NCBI RefSeq assembly: GCF_018130245.1
Contig: NZ_JAFCKP010000013.1
Span: 124,001 to 188,000, forward strand
From: Bradyrhizobium sp. SZCCT0231
GTDB taxonomy: Bacteria > Pseudomonadota > Alphaproteobacteria > Rhizobiales > Xanthobacteraceae
DNA: 64,000 nucleotides
Reading direction: 5' to 3'
A model generated the notes under the pieces. It saw nothing but the letters and a program-made list of their open reading frames with translations. It was not told where the DNA came from and did not search any database. This document shows positions 43,329 to 52,143 of the stretch, one piece after another (within the stretch, counting starts at the first letter, position 1; every line of letters starts with the position of its first letter). A program made the translations under genes and the position numbers.

Positions 43329-44285
43329 TCAGTGCCGCAACTGGCTCTGCCGGAAGTCGCGCGGCGACATTCCAAAATGCTCACGGAAGACCCGGCCGAA
43401 ATGTGAGAGGTCGTTGAAGCCCCAGGCAAAGGCGATCTCGCTGATGTGGCGATGGGCCAGCACGGGTGAGGCGAGATCACGCCGGCATCGGGCCAGGCGT
43501 TCGGCAAGGACATGGCGCTGGAAAGAGGTGTCCTCGTCGGCAAGGAGGTCGTTGACGTAGCGCGGCGAGATGCCGAGCGCAGCCGCGGTCTCCGCCAGCG
43601 ACAAATCGGGATCGGCGAGGTGCGCGCGGATGTGGGCTTTGAGCCGGTAGAGCAAGCCGGAGCGATGGGTCGAGGACGGCAGCGAGGTCTTGCCGAGCCG
43701 CTCGCTCAGCGCCATCGCAAGGAGATCGACGGCTTGCTCCGACAAGGCGGCGGCGTTGTCAGGTGCGAGCCGGTCCGCGCTCTGGCAGAGCCTGAAGATG
43801 AAGTCGTAGGCGAGCCGCTCCAGCGGGGCGTCAGTGCCGAACGAGATCGCGGTCAGCGTCTCGGTGCCGCCGAGCCGGCGCTGCAGCATCTCGCGTGGTA
43901 CCTTGAAAATGGTCTGCGTAAAACTGTCGTTGAACTTCAGCTCGTACGGGCGCGTGGTGTCGTAGAGCGCGAACTCGCCGGGATGGATCACGGTCTCGCG
44001 CCCGTCCTGCACCACGCCGCCGTCGCCGCGATTGCCGAGCGCGATGAGAACAAAATCCTGATCCGAGCGCGCGATGCGCGAGGGCGTGCGGAACACATGC
44101 TGGCGGTCGGAGCAGACATCGGAGCAGACGGCATTGCCCAGTGAGGCTTGCGTCACCGAGCCATGGAAAGCGCTGCCGAGGTCGGACTTGCAGTCGAGCC
44201 CGACGAAGACGTCGCAGACGATGTCCTGCCAGAGGGCGAGCCGCCGATAGCCGGGGCTGCCGTCCGTCGTGAACTGGATTGGCAT
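43329..44285 (-). CDS. AraC family transcriptional regulator of the aldoxime-nitrile genes (predicted)
   Basis: 318 residues. The N-terminal sensing domain of the AraC_binding_2 type is seen in SDQDFVLIALGNRGDGGVVQ and PGEFALYDTTRPYELKF. The C-terminal double HTH (about 215-318) has LSLAETAAALGISPRYVNDL and ISEIAFAWGFNDLSHFGRVF. The gene is divergent from nitrilase and aldoxime dehydratase with a 194-bp shared promoter, so it very probably controls them, with the aldoxime, nitrile or acid as inducer (inference from context). The start at 44285 is the first Met of the conserved region. Confidence 0.9.
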   Translation of the reverse strand: MPIQFTTDGSPGYRRLALWQDIVCDVFVGLDCKSDLGSAFHGSVTQASLGNAVCSDVCSDRQHVFRTPSRIARSDQDFVLIALGNRGDGGVVQDGRETVIHPGEFALYDTTRPYELKFNDSFTQTIFKVPREMLQRRLGGTETLTAISFGTDAPLERLAYDFIFRLCQSADRLAPDNAAALSEQAVDLLAMALSERLGKTSLPSSTHRSGLLYRLKAHIRAHLADPDLSLAETAAALGISPRYVNDLLADEDTSFQRHVLAERLARCRRDLASPVLAHRHISEIAFAWGFNDLSHFGRVFREHFGMSPRDFRQSQLRH

Positions 44286-44479
44286 CAGGACAGCCTCCCT
44301 TTCACATCCTGCAAAACCGCGTGTTGGCGCAGATCGAGCCTGATCGGAGGCAAATTCCGTACCGGGCGATCCCTCCCAGTCGAGTTTTTGTTCCGCCGTG
44401 GTCGAGCGCCTGGCCGCCCGGCTTGGCCAGATAGACTGCATCGGACCTGGCTTCCGATCAACCGGCAATGGAGGCGGCA

Positions 44480-45496
44480 ATGGGCATCGAACATCCAAAA
44501 TACAAGGTGGCGGTGGTGCAGGCGGCGCCGGCCTGGCTCGATCTCGACGCCTCGATCGACAAGTCGATCGCGCTGATCAGGGAGGCCGCCGAGAAGGGCG
44601 CCAAGCTGATCGCCTTTCCCGAGGCCTTCATCCCCGGTTACCCCTGGCACATCTGGATGGACTCGCCGGCCTGGGCGATCGGCCGCGGCTTCGTGCAGCG
44701 CTATTTCGACAACTCGCTGTCCTATGACAGCCCGCAGGCCGAGCGCCTGCGCGACGCCGTGCGCAAGGCAAAGCTCACCGCCGTGATCGGCCTGTCCGAG
44801 CGCGACGGCGGCAGCCTTTACCTCGCGCAATGGCTGATCGGCCCTGATGGCGAGACCATCGCCAAGCGCCGCAAGCTGCGGCCGACCCATGCCGAGCGCA
44901 CCGTCTATGGCGAGGGCGACGGCAGCGACCTCGCCGTGCACGCGAGGCCCGACATCGGCCGTCTCGGCGCGCTGTGCTGCTGGGAGCATCTCCAGCCGCT
45001 ATCGAAATACGCGATGTACGCCCAGAACGAGCAGGTGCACGTCGCGGCCTGGCCGAGCTTCTCGCTCTACGATCCGTTCGCGCCGGCGCTCGGCGCCGAG
45101 GTCAACAACGCCGCCTCGCGCGTCTATGCGGTGGAGGGCTCATGCTTCGTGCTGGCGCCTTGTGCGACGGTGTCGCAGGCCATGATCGACGAGCTCTGCG
45201 ACCGGCCCGACAAGCACGCGCTGCTGCACGCCGGCGGCGGCTTTGCCGCGATCTACGGCCCCGACGGCAGCCAGATCGGCGACAAGCTCGCACCGGACCA
45301 GGAGGGGCTATTGATCGCCGAGATCGATCTCGGCGCCATTGGCGTTGCCAAGAATGCTGCCGATCCCGCCGGCCATTATTCACGGCCCGACGTCACGCGA
45401 CTGCTGCTCAACAAGAAGCGGTACCAGCGGGTCGAGCCGTTCGCGCTGCCGGTGGACACAATCGAGCCCACGGACATCGCTGCTGCCGCGAGCTGA
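44480..45496 (+). CDS. nitrilase
   Basis: 338 residues. Hydrolyses a nitrile to the carboxylic acid and ammonia. Catalytic triad E48 (AFPEAF), K132 (KRRKLRPT), C167 (GALCCWEH); the residues after Cys, WEH, are typical of true nitrilases rather than amidases. The second ATG (44480) is chosen because GGAGGCGGCA precedes it; ATG 44468 would lie inside the upstream region without a Shine-Dalgarno. The aldoxime dehydratase gene follows 28 nt after the stop, so the nitrile is probably made from an aldoxime. Confidence 0.95.
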   Translation: MGIEHPKYKVAVVQAAPAWLDLDASIDKSIALIREAAEKGAKLIAFPEAFIPGYPWHIWMDSPAWAIGRGFVQRYFDNSLSYDSPQAERLRDAVRKAKLTAVIGLSERDGGSLYLAQWLIGPDGETIAKRRKLRPTHAERTVYGEGDGSDLAVHARPDIGRLGALCCWEHLQPLSKYAMYAQNEQVHVAAWPSFSLYDPFAPALGAEVNNAASRVYAVEGSCFVLAPCATVSQAMIDELCDRPDKHALLHAGGGFAAIYGPDGSQIGDKLAPDQEGLLIAEIDLGAIGVAKNAADPAGHYSRPDVTRLLLNKKRYQRVEPFALPVDTIEPTDIAAAAS

Positions 45497-45524
45497 TTGC
45501 CACGATCACGGGGAGGGCATGGCT

Positions 45525-46565
45525 ATGGAATCCGCAATTCCAGCGTATCTGGAGACCCAGCGCACGCGCCACAAGCGCGTGCCGGACGATTACCAGCCGC
45601 CATATCCGTCCTTCGTGGCGCGCTACGAGCCTGCGGTCAGCCGCATCGTGATGGCCTATTTCGGCGTGCAATATCGCGGCAGGATGCCCCTGACCGCTAC
45701 GACCGCCCTGGCCGATCTCGAAGGGCGTTTCGCGATCGAAAGCGGCCCCTCGCATTGGGACCGCGCGCGCTATGTCGACCAGGCTGGCTACGAGAACGTC
45801 GTCTCCGTTGCCTATTGGGATGATCTCGCGCGCTTCGACGCCTGGTTTGCACCGGTGCGTGAGGCCTGGACCGGACAGCAGCGCGACGGCATCGGCACCT
45901 TCATCGAGGTGCTGCGTCCCGCTGTGTCGCGTCATGAGACGCTGTTCTCCTCGCCCGATCGGCCGGAGGGTGTCGCCGTCGTTGCGGAGGGCATGAGCGG
46001 CGAGGTGCAGGAGCACGCCTATTGGGGCGGGATGCGTGACCGTATCCCGCTGTCGCAGACCGATGCGATGGCGCCTGGTGGCGCGCCTGAGCTGATCTGC
46101 GACGGCGCGCGGCTGCGCGTGAAGGCTCATGACAATCTCTGCCTGATCCGCTCCGGGCAGGACTGGAGCGATACCGAGGCGTCCGAGCGAAAGCTCTATC
46201 TCGACGACGTCGAACCGGTGCTACGCGAGGGCATGGACTTTCTGCGTGATGATGGCCTCGCGATTGGCTGCTATGCCAACCGCTACATGCGGGTGCTCGC
46301 GGCCGACGGCAGCGCCAGCGAGAAGTCCTACGGTCAGAGCTGGTGGAAGAGTCTCGCCGCGCTCGAACGCTGGGCGGAGTCGCATCCGACCCACGTCAAG
46401 ATCTTCGGTGCGGCTATGAAATATCTGTCGACGCTCGGGCCGTCAGCCAAGCTGCGGCTCTATCACGAGGTGACGGTGGCAGCTGCCGACGAACAGTTCT
46501 TCGAATATCTGAACTGTCACCCAAAGACGGGCATGCTGGCGGCGGTGGAGACCGTCGGCGCCTGA
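45525..46565 (+). CDS. aldoxime dehydratase (heme-containing, OxdA/OxdB family)
   Basis: 346 residues. Dehydrates an aldoxime (R-CH=N-OH) to a nitrile using ferrous heme. Family features: N-terminal PPYPSFVARYEPAVSRIVMA YFGVQYRG region, ESGPSHWDRARYVDQAGYEN, and DVEPVLREGMDFLRDDGLAI. Candidate heme-ligand and distal histidines lie in the C-terminal part at 287/290 (SHPTH) and 314 (LYHEV). GGGAGG lies 8 nt before ATG 45525; ATG 45519 is an alternative. The pair aldoxime dehydratase plus nitrilase is the known aldoxime-nitrile pathway of Bacillus OxB-1 and Rhodococcus. Confidence 0.93.
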   Translation: MESAIPAYLETQRTRHKRVPDDYQPPYPSFVARYEPAVSRIVMAYFGVQYRGRMPLTATTALADLEGRFAIESGPSHWDRARYVDQAGYENVVSVAYWDDLARFDAWFAPVREAWTGQQRDGIGTFIEVLRPAVSRHETLFSSPDRPEGVAVVAEGMSGEVQEHAYWGGMRDRIPLSQTDAMAPGGAPELICDGARLRVKAHDNLCLIRSGQDWSDTEASERKLYLDDVEPVLREGMDFLRDDGLAIGCYANRYMRVLAADGSASEKSYGQSWWKSLAALERWAESHPTHVKIFGAAMKYLSTLGPSAKLRLYHEVTVAAADEQFFEYLNCHPKTGMLAAVETVGA

Positions 46566-46569
46566 TCGA

Positions 46570-47208
46570 CTAGGTCATGCAATGGCCGAGCAATTCCGGA
46601 TGCGCCGCGCAGATGTGATGCGCGCCGGCGTCCCTCAGCTCGGCCTCGCTGCCATAGCCGTAGAGCACGCCGATGGCGGTCATGCCGTTGGTGCGGGCGC
46701 CGACCACGTCATGGCTGCGGTCGCCGATCATGATCGCACGTTTCGGATCGACTTTGGACTCGTCGAGCGCGTAGCGGAGCAGGTCGCGCTTGTCGACGCG
46801 CGTGCCGTCGAGCTCGGAGCCGAACACGCGCTCGAAATACGGCTTCAGGCCGAAATGATCGACGATGCGGGTGGCGTAGACGGCGGGCTTGCTGGTCGCC
46901 ACGAACATGCGCTGACGTGTCGCTGCAAGCGATGACAATGTGTCCGTAATTCCGCTGTAAGCCTCGTTCTCGAACAGGCCGATATCGCTGAAGCGCTCGC
47001 GATAGAGCAGCAGTGCACGGTCGGCGAGTTCATCGGTTCCGGTGAGTTTTCTGAGGCTCGCAAGCAGCGGAGGGCCGATGCACCAGGCCAGTTCGTCCTC
47101 GCTCGGCACCGAAACGCCGAGCCGTTCCAGTGCATACTGGATCGAGCGGGTGATCCCGGGCTTCGGGTTGGTCAGCGTGCCGTCGAGATCAAAAAAGATT
47201 GTCACCAT
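46570..47208 (-). CDS. HAD hydrolase, phosphoglycolate phosphatase-like
   Basis: 212 residues. HAD motif I FFDLDGT with nucleophile D7 and acid D9, motif II ATSKP, motif III K in the DESKVDPKRAIMIGD stretch, motif IV GDRSHD. The helical cap (about 15-80) is of the small C1 type seen in Gph. It could hydrolyse phosphoglycolate or another small sugar phosphate. Convergent with aldoxime dehydratase and divergent from the lytic transglycosylase gene. The start at 47208 is the Met of the DxD strand. Confidence 0.9.
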   Translation of the reverse strand: MVTIFFDLDGTLTNPKPGITRSIQYALERLGVSVPSEDELAWCIGPPLLASLRKLTGTDELADRALLLYRERFSDIGLFENEAYSGITDTLSSLAATRQRMFVATSKPAVYATRIVDHFGLKPYFERVFGSELDGTRVDKRDLLRYALDESKVDPKRAIMIGDRSHDVVGARTNGMTAIGVLYGYGSEAELRDAGAHHICAAHPELLGHCMT

Positions 47209-47296
47209 CAGGCGGGACCTGTGTTGATACTGCCGTCTGTTGCTAGTTGGCTGGGGTTCCAAGTCAAGGTCCGATTTGTCCGATAGCGTCAATGCC

Positions 47297-48250
47297 ATGC
47301 GAATAGCTCGGGTTATCGCTGTCTTGTGCCAGGCCCTCGTGCTGTCGCCGGCGCTCGCGGAGGAGACGCCGGCCCCCGCCGCGCCTCCCAATGCAGAGGA
47401 GCCTGCGAAGCCGGCGGAGAAGCCGAAAGACGCCCGCGAGAGTGACACGCGGGAGTCGATCTGCCTGATCGTGGAGGCGGCCGCGCGCGATGCCGATCTC
47501 CCGCTCGAATTCTTCGCCCGGATGATCTGGCAGGAAAGCCGCTTCCAGGTCGATGCGGTAGGTCCCATGACGCGCAGCGGCGAGCACGCACAAGGGATCG
47601 CGCAGTTCATGCCGGGCACTGCAAGCGAGCGCGGGCTGCTCAATCCGTTCAATCCGGTGCAGGCATTGCCGAAGTCGGCGGAGTTCCTGAACGAGCTGCG
47701 CAACCAATTCGGCAATCTCGGCCTCGCCGCGGCCGCCTACAATGCCGGTCCGAGGCGTGTGCAGGAATGGCTCGCCGGCACCGGGCCGATGCCGGAGCAG
47801 ACCCGCAACTACGTCTACGCCATCACCGGCACGAGCGTCGACGCCTGGGCCAAGGCAGGCAACGCCGGCAAGGGACCGCCGAGCTCGCCGCCGACGAGCT
47901 GCCGCGATCTGATGGCGCTGCTCAAGCGCGCGCCAAATCCGTTCGTCGCCGAGCTCGAGCAGCATGTGGAGCTTGCCGCCGCAAAGATCTGGGGTGTGCA
48001 GCTCGCGGCCGGCTTCGACCGCAGCAGGGCGCTGGCGATGTATTCCCGGGCCGTCACGAAGCTGAGCGCCGTGATCGGTGAGCGTGATCCGAGCCTGCTC
48101 AGCTCGGTGATGCGCAGCCGCGGCACGCGCGCCTTCTACCAGGTACGCATCGGCGCCGATACCCGGGCCGAGGCTGATGATTTGTGCAGCCGCATCCGCA
48201 AGGCGGGAGGAGCGTGCTTCGTGCTGAGAAACAGGGGCGTGGCGGGGTAG
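47297..48250 (+). CDS. lytic transglycosylase (SLT domain)
   Basis: 317 residues. Signal peptide 1-21 (ending ALA), periplasmic. The SLT domain spans about 55-190: catalytic E80 in MIWQESRF, then GEHAQGIAQFMPGTASERGL and GLAAAAYNAGPRRVQEWL. It cleaves peptidoglycan with formation of 1,6-anhydro-muramic acid. The C-terminal part (about 210-317) ends with YQVRIGADTRAEADDLCSRI, a SPOR-like fold that could bind glycan. ATG 47297 is the start of the signal peptide. Confidence 0.92.
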   Translation: MRIARVIAVLCQALVLSPALAEETPAPAAPPNAEEPAKPAEKPKDARESDTRESICLIVEAAARDADLPLEFFARMIWQESRFQVDAVGPMTRSGEHAQGIAQFMPGTASERGLLNPFNPVQALPKSAEFLNELRNQFGNLGLAAAAYNAGPRRVQEWLAGTGPMPEQTRNYVYAITGTSVDAWAKAGNAGKGPPSSPPTSCRDLMALLKRAPNPFVAELEQHVELAAAKIWGVQLAAGFDRSRALAMYSRAVTKLSAVIGERDPSLLSSVMRSRGTRAFYQVRIGADTRAEADDLCSRIRKAGGACFVLRNRGVAG

Positions 48251-48257
48251 GATGAGC

Positions 48258-48365
48258 TGTCATTCCGGGGCGCGACGAAGTCGCGAACCCGGAATCCATC
48301 GTAAGGCAATCTCTGTGGCCTGATGGATTCCGGGTTCGCGCCAACTGGCGCGCCCCGGAATGACA
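48258..48365. repeat. palindromic intergenic repeat pair, family F
   Basis: Arms TGTCATTCCGGGGCGCG and GCGCGCCCCGGAATGACA, inner arms GAACCCGGAATCCATC and GATGGATTCCGGGTTC. The same family occurs at 50085-50188. Possibly terminates the transglycosylase mRNA. Confidence 0.93.
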
Positions 48366-48471
48366 GCGCTGGGTGCCTCGCGCATGCCAGCCCCGTCGCG
48401 CCCTTCCTTGACGCGCGCCGCCGTCTCGCCCGTTATGCAGGCACGATTCCGCAACCTCAGCCGGCCGTTCC

Positions 48472-49212
48472 GTGGCGCTTCCTCCGCTCGATTCACCTCA
48501 ATGGCAAAGTCCGTGGCACGCCTTTGCCTGGGGACTGCGCTCGATCACGCAGACGATCCTCACCATCGTGCTGTTCGTGACTTATCTCGGCATCGGCGCG
48601 CTCGCCCATGACACCCATTTCAGCCTGCTCTGGGCGCTCTGCTCGACGCTGTTCGTCTGGGCAGGTCCGGCGCAGATCATCCTGATCACCACGCTCGGCT
48701 CGGGCGCCACCATCATCCAGTCGGCGATCGCGGTGACCGTCAGCGCCATCCGCCTGTTTCCGATGGTGGTCTCGGTGCTGCCGCTGATGCGCACGCCGAC
48801 GACGAAGCGGCGCGAGCTTATCTTCGCCGCGCATCTCACCGCCGTGACGCTGTGGGTCGAGTGTCACCGTTTCCTGCCGCAGGTGCCGCGCGAGCGGCGC
48901 ATCGCCTTCGTGCATGGGCTCGGCTGCGGCCTGGTCTCGGTGTGCCTCACCGCCAATACGGTCGGCTATTTCCTCGCCGCCAACCTGACGCAGACGCTTG
49001 GCGCGGCGATCCTGCTGCTGACGCCGCTGTCGTTCCTGTTCTCGACCGCACGCAACAGCCGCGAGGTCGCCGATGTCGTGGCGCTGACGCTCGGGATTTT
49101 GCTTTATCCGCTGGCGGCGAAGATGCATTCCGGTCTCGACATCCTCGTCAGCGGCGTGGTGGCGGGCACGATCGCCTATGGGGTGCATTGGTGGCGGGAG
49201 GTGCGCGCATGA
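48472..49212 (+). CDS. azlC: AzlC family protein (branched-chain amino acid exporter, large subunit)
   Basis: 246 residues, about six to seven transmembrane helices. AzlC signature WALCSTLFVWAGPAQIILIT and TVSAIRLFPMVVSVLPLM; also FLPQVPRERRIAFVHGLGCG. With AzlD it forms an exporter of branched-chain amino acids in the inner membrane. GTG start at 48472. Its TGA overlaps the azlD ATG (ATGA). Because azlD carries a premature stop, this AzlC may lack its partner. Confidence 0.9.
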   Translation: MALPPLDSPQWQSPWHAFAWGLRSITQTILTIVLFVTYLGIGALAHDTHFSLLWALCSTLFVWAGPAQIILITTLGSGATIIQSAIAVTVSAIRLFPMVVSVLPLMRTPTTKRRELIFAAHLTAVTLWVECHRFLPQVPRERRIAFVHGLGCGLVSVCLTANTVGYFLAANLTQTLGAAILLLTPLSFLFSTARNSREVADVVALTLGILLYPLAAKMHSGLDILVSGVVAGTIAYGVHWWREVRA

Positions 49213-49559
49213 GCTTTGCGCAAGCGATCGGCGACTGGCATGCCCTCGCCGTGCTGTTCGTCGCCGGCGTCGTTCCCAACCAGATCTGGCGCATGCTGGG
49301 CCTGTGATTCGGCGGTGGCATCGACGAAGGCTCCGAGCTGCTGGTCTGGGTGAGGGCGGTCGCGACCGCGATCCTGGCCGGCGTCATCGCCCAGATCGTG
49401 GTCGAGCCGCCCGGGGCGCTGGCCACCGTGCCTGACGCTCTGCGCTATGGCGCGGTCGGTGCCGGGCTCGTCGTCTTCCTGCTGACCCGCCGCTCGATCT
49501 TTGCGGGCGTCGTGACCGGCGAGGTCTTCATGCTGGCCGGCAAGTGGTGGTTGGGCTAA
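49209..49559 (+). pseudogene. azlD: azlD interrupted by an in-frame TGA
   Basis: ATG 49209 overlaps the azlC stop. The frame codes MSFAQAIGDWHALAVLFVAG, then reaches TGA at 49305-49307 (codon 33) after NQIWRMLGL, then continues in the same frame with FGGGIDEGSELLVWVRAVAT to TAA 49557-49559, 116 codons in all. The length and hydrophobic profile after the stop fit AzlD. A single change TGG to TGA (Trp) explains it. The 3' part could be reinitiated at GTG 49350. It might be a sequencing error; if real, the exporter is inactivated. Confidence 0.8.
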
Positions 49560-49590
49560 AACCGCCGGCGAACAGCAAGGAATTGGACAT

Positions 49591-50082
49591 ATGGTTCGCG
49601 AACAGGAGCTCCGCGAGGGCGAGGTCGCCATCGAGCTGCCGCCGACGCAAGATGCCGGTCTCGTCTTCATCGGCCGCATCCGCACGCCCTGGACCTCGCG
49701 GCTGGAGACGCCGCGGCAGGGACGGCAGGATGGCCCGATCTGCCGCCTCGAGATCTTCGAGCCGTTCGTGCCGGCGATCAAAGGCGTCGATTTCTACAGC
49801 AATCTCGAAGTGCTGTACTGGCTCGACCAGTCGCGCCGCGACATCATCCTGCAGAGCCCGAAGAACAACGAGAAGACCCGCGGCACGTTCTCGCTGCGCT
49901 CGCCAGTGCGGCCCAACCCGATCGGGACGTCGATCGTGAAGCTGGTCGGCATTGAGGGCAATGCCATCCTGGTGCGCGGGCTCGATTGCCTCGACAACAC
50001 GCCGCTGATCGACATCAAGCCCGATCGCTGCGAGTTCACCCCGCAGGCGGTACCGCAGAAGGGCGATTTCGAGACGGAGTAA
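49591..50082 (+). CDS. trmO: tRNA (N6-threonylcarbamoyladenosine(37)-N6)-methyltransferase TrmO
   Basis: 163 residues. TsaA-like beta-barrel SAM methyltransferase that converts t6A37 to m6t6A37 in some tRNAs. Recognised by GLVFIGRIRTPW, the active-site stretch SLRSPVRPNPIGTSIVKLVG, and LDNTPLIDIKPD. Shorter than Escherichia coli TrmO (235), lacking its C-terminal domain, as usual in alphaproteobacteria. AAGGA lies upstream of ATG 49591. Confidence 0.9.
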   Translation: MVREQELREGEVAIELPPTQDAGLVFIGRIRTPWTSRLETPRQGRQDGPICRLEIFEPFVPAIKGVDFYSNLEVLYWLDQSRRDIILQSPKNNEKTRGTFSLRSPVRPNPIGTSIVKLVGIEGNAILVRGLDCLDNTPLIDIKPDRCEFTPQAVPQKGDFETE

Positions 50083-50084
50083 TC

Positions 50085-50188
50085 TGTCATTCCGGGGCGC
50101 GCGAAGCGTGAACCCGGAATCCATCGGCCCCAGAGATTGACGTAAAATGGATTCCGGGCTCGCGCCAAGTGGCGCGCCCCGGAATGAC
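50085..50188. repeat. palindromic intergenic repeat pair, family F, second copy
   Basis: Starts TGTCATTCCGGGGCGCGCGA and ends GGCGCGCCCCGGAATGAC, with inner GAACCCGGAATCCATC and ATGGATTCCGGGCTC. It sits between convergent trmO and the HIT gene. Confidence 0.93.
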
Positions 50189-50201
50189 GATGTGGAGGCA
50201 G

Positions 50202-50630
50202 CTAGCCCGACTTCAACGCCGCCATCAGCTTCGCCGCGTGCTCTTCCAGCACCTTGGCGTCTTCCTTGCGGCTCGCGGGCGGCAGCATGGCGACGCCGTC
50301 GTGGCGCGGCATCACGTGCATGTGCAGATGAAACACCACCTGTCCGCCGGCGGGCTCGTTGAACTGCTGCACGGTGATGCCGTCGGCTTCGAACGCCTTC
50401 ATCGCGGCCGCTGCGATCTTGTGCGCGCCACGCGCGACATGGGCGTAGTCATCGGGCTTGATGTCGAGGATGTTGCGGGCAGGGGCCTTCGGGATCACCA
50501 GGGTGTGGCCGGGCACGCGCGGCATGATGTCGAGGAAGGCGAAGACGTGCTCGTCCTCGTACACCTTGTTGCAGGGCAGCTCGCCGCGCAGGATCTTTGC
50601 GAAGATGTTGTTGGTGTCGTAGGCGGTCAT
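50202..50630 (-). CDS. HIT family protein (histidine triad nucleotide hydrolase)
   Basis: 142 residues. The histidine triad H101-x-H103-x-H105 lies in QVVFHLHMHVMPR. The N-terminal IFAKILRGELPCNKVYEDEH and DIMPRVPGHTLVIPK complete the family pattern of HinT-like phosphoramidases, which act on nucleoside phosphoramidates or dinucleotide polyphosphates. Start ATG 50630 with GGGAG upstream. Cytosolic. It is 66 bp downstream of the acetyltransferase gene. Confidence 0.93.
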   Translation of the reverse strand: MTAYDTNNIFAKILRGELPCNKVYEDEHVFAFLDIMPRVPGHTLVIPKAPARNILDIKPDDYAHVARGAHKIAAAAMKAFEADGITVQQFNEPAGGQVVFHLHMHVMPRHDGVAMLPPASRKEDAKVLEEHAAKLMAALKSG

Positions 50631-50696
50631 GGCGGCGGCTCCCAAGGAATTTGCGCTTAGAATTTTGCGCTTACTGTCACCAGCGGCGGCAAGGCG

Positions 50697-51938
50697 TCAA
50701 GGCGCCTCGTCAATGCCTTTCCGGAACGGGCCGAGCTCGGTAAGCTCCCGTCCGGCCTCCGCGACATAGGCGCGCTCGCGCTTGAGGTAGTCGTCGATGG
50801 CGCGGCGCAGGCCGGGATCGGCGATGAAGTGGGCGGAATGGGTGGTACGCGGCAGGTAGCCGCGCGCGATCTTGTGCTCGCCCTGCGCGCCGGCCTCGAC
50901 ATGTTTCAGGCCGCGTTTGATCGCGAAGTCGATCGCTTGGTAATAGCAGACCTCGAAATGCAGGAACGGATGATGCTCGACCGCGCCCCAGTTGCGGCCG
51001 AACAGCGTGTCCGAGCCGATGAAGTTGATCGCACCCGCGATCCAGCGATTGTTGCGGCGGGCCATCACCAGCAGCACGTCCTCGCTCATGGACTCGCCGA
51101 TCAGCGAGAAGAACTCGCGCGTCAGATACGGCCGTCCCCATTTGCGCGAGCCGGTCTCCATGTAGAATTCGAAGAAGGCGTCCCAGGCATCCTTGGTGAT
51201 GTCTTTTCCGGTGAGCCAGTGGATCGTGATGCCGGCGGCGAGCGCATCGCGCCGCTCGCGCTTGATCGATTTGCGGTGGCGGGAGTTCAGGGTGCTGAGG
51301 AAATCGTCGAAGCTCGCAAAACCCTCGTTGTGCCAGTGGAACTGCTGGTCGGTGCGCTGGAGGAAGCCGTGGCCGGCGAGCAGCTTCCATTCATCCTCGC
51401 GCGCGAAGGTGACGTGCACGGACGAGGCTTTGCTGACGCCGCACAGCGCCACCAGCCCGCTCGCCAGCGCCTCCATGATGCGCTCGCGATCGACGCCGTC
51501 GCGGACCAGCAGCCGCGGTCCCGTGGCGGGGGTGAAGGGGACCGAGACCTGAAGCTTCGGATAGTAGCGTCCGCCGGCGCGCTCATAGGCATCCGCCCAA
51601 CCCCGGTCGAAGACGTATTCGCCTTGGCTGTGCGATTTCAGATAGCAGGGGACGATTCCGGCGACATGGCCGCCGAGCTTGGCGACCAGATGCCGGGGTC
51701 CCCAGCCGGTGCGGATCGTTGCCGAACCCGATTTCTCAGCCGCGGAGAGAAAGGCGTGGGAGACGAACGGGTTATAGGCGGGTCTTGAGAGGCCGAGGGA
51801 ATCGCCTGGAGGGACGGATGAGGTTCCCGCACCAGCCCCATTGCACCGTCCGCCGGGATTGGCGCAGGCGTCCCAATCCTCGGGCGAGATGTCGCCAATG
51901 GACGGTACGGCCTCGAGCGTAATGTCGGATGATGCCAT
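50697..51938 (-). CDS. GNAT/FemAB-like protein (peptidogalycan biosynthesis family)
   Basis: 413 residues, tandem acyl-CoA N-acyltransferase folds typical of the FemAB_like (DUF482) family. Signatures: NPFVSHAFLSAAEKSGSA, KSHSQGEYVFDRGWADAYER, YYPKLQVSVPFTPATGPRLL, NSRHRKSIKRERR and AGAQGEHKIARGYLP. The cytoplasmic enzyme is assumed to transfer an acyl or aminoacyl group, but the substrate is unknown. The start at 51938 precedes MASSDITLEAV. A Gly/Ala/Ser segment near 30-45 is an unusual insert. Confidence 0.9.
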   Translation of the reverse strand: MASSDITLEAVPSIGDISPEDWDACANPGGRCNGAGAGTSSVPPGDSLGLSRPAYNPFVSHAFLSAAEKSGSATIRTGWGPRHLVAKLGGHVAGIVPCYLKSHSQGEYVFDRGWADAYERAGGRYYPKLQVSVPFTPATGPRLLVRDGVDRERIMEALASGLVALCGVSKASSVHVTFAREDEWKLLAGHGFLQRTDQQFHWHNEGFASFDDFLSTLNSRHRKSIKRERRDALAAGITIHWLTGKDITKDAWDAFFEFYMETGSRKWGRPYLTREFFSLIGESMSEDVLLVMARRNNRWIAGAINFIGSDTLFGRNWGAVEHHPFLHFEVCYYQAIDFAIKRGLKHVEAGAQGEHKIARGYLPRTTHSAHFIADPGLRRAIDDYLKRERAYVAEAGRELTELGPFRKGIDEAP

Positions 51939-51992
51939 TGCGCCCAAGATCGTGCATTGCAGCAGCGACTTCAAGGGGTGGGGGAACACAGG

Positions 51993-52130
51993 TCTCGTGC
52001 CCCGGACGCAGCGCAGCACGTAGTGGTGCGCTGCTGAGCCGGGGCCCATGTGGCAGCGAGTCCGAGGGGACGGTGGGTCCCGGCTCTGCGCCGCAACGCT
52101 AAAGCGTTGCAGCTTGTCCGGGACACGAGA
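51993..52130. repeat. palindromic intergenic repeat pair, family B, third copy
   Basis: Arms TCTCGTGCCCCGGACGCAGC and CTTGTCCGGGACACGAGA, inner GAGCCGGGGCCCA and GGGTCCCGGCTC. It lies between two minus-strand genes, so may end the transcript of the GDPD gene. Confidence 0.92.
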
Positions 52131-52143
52131 GGTGCCATGCCCC

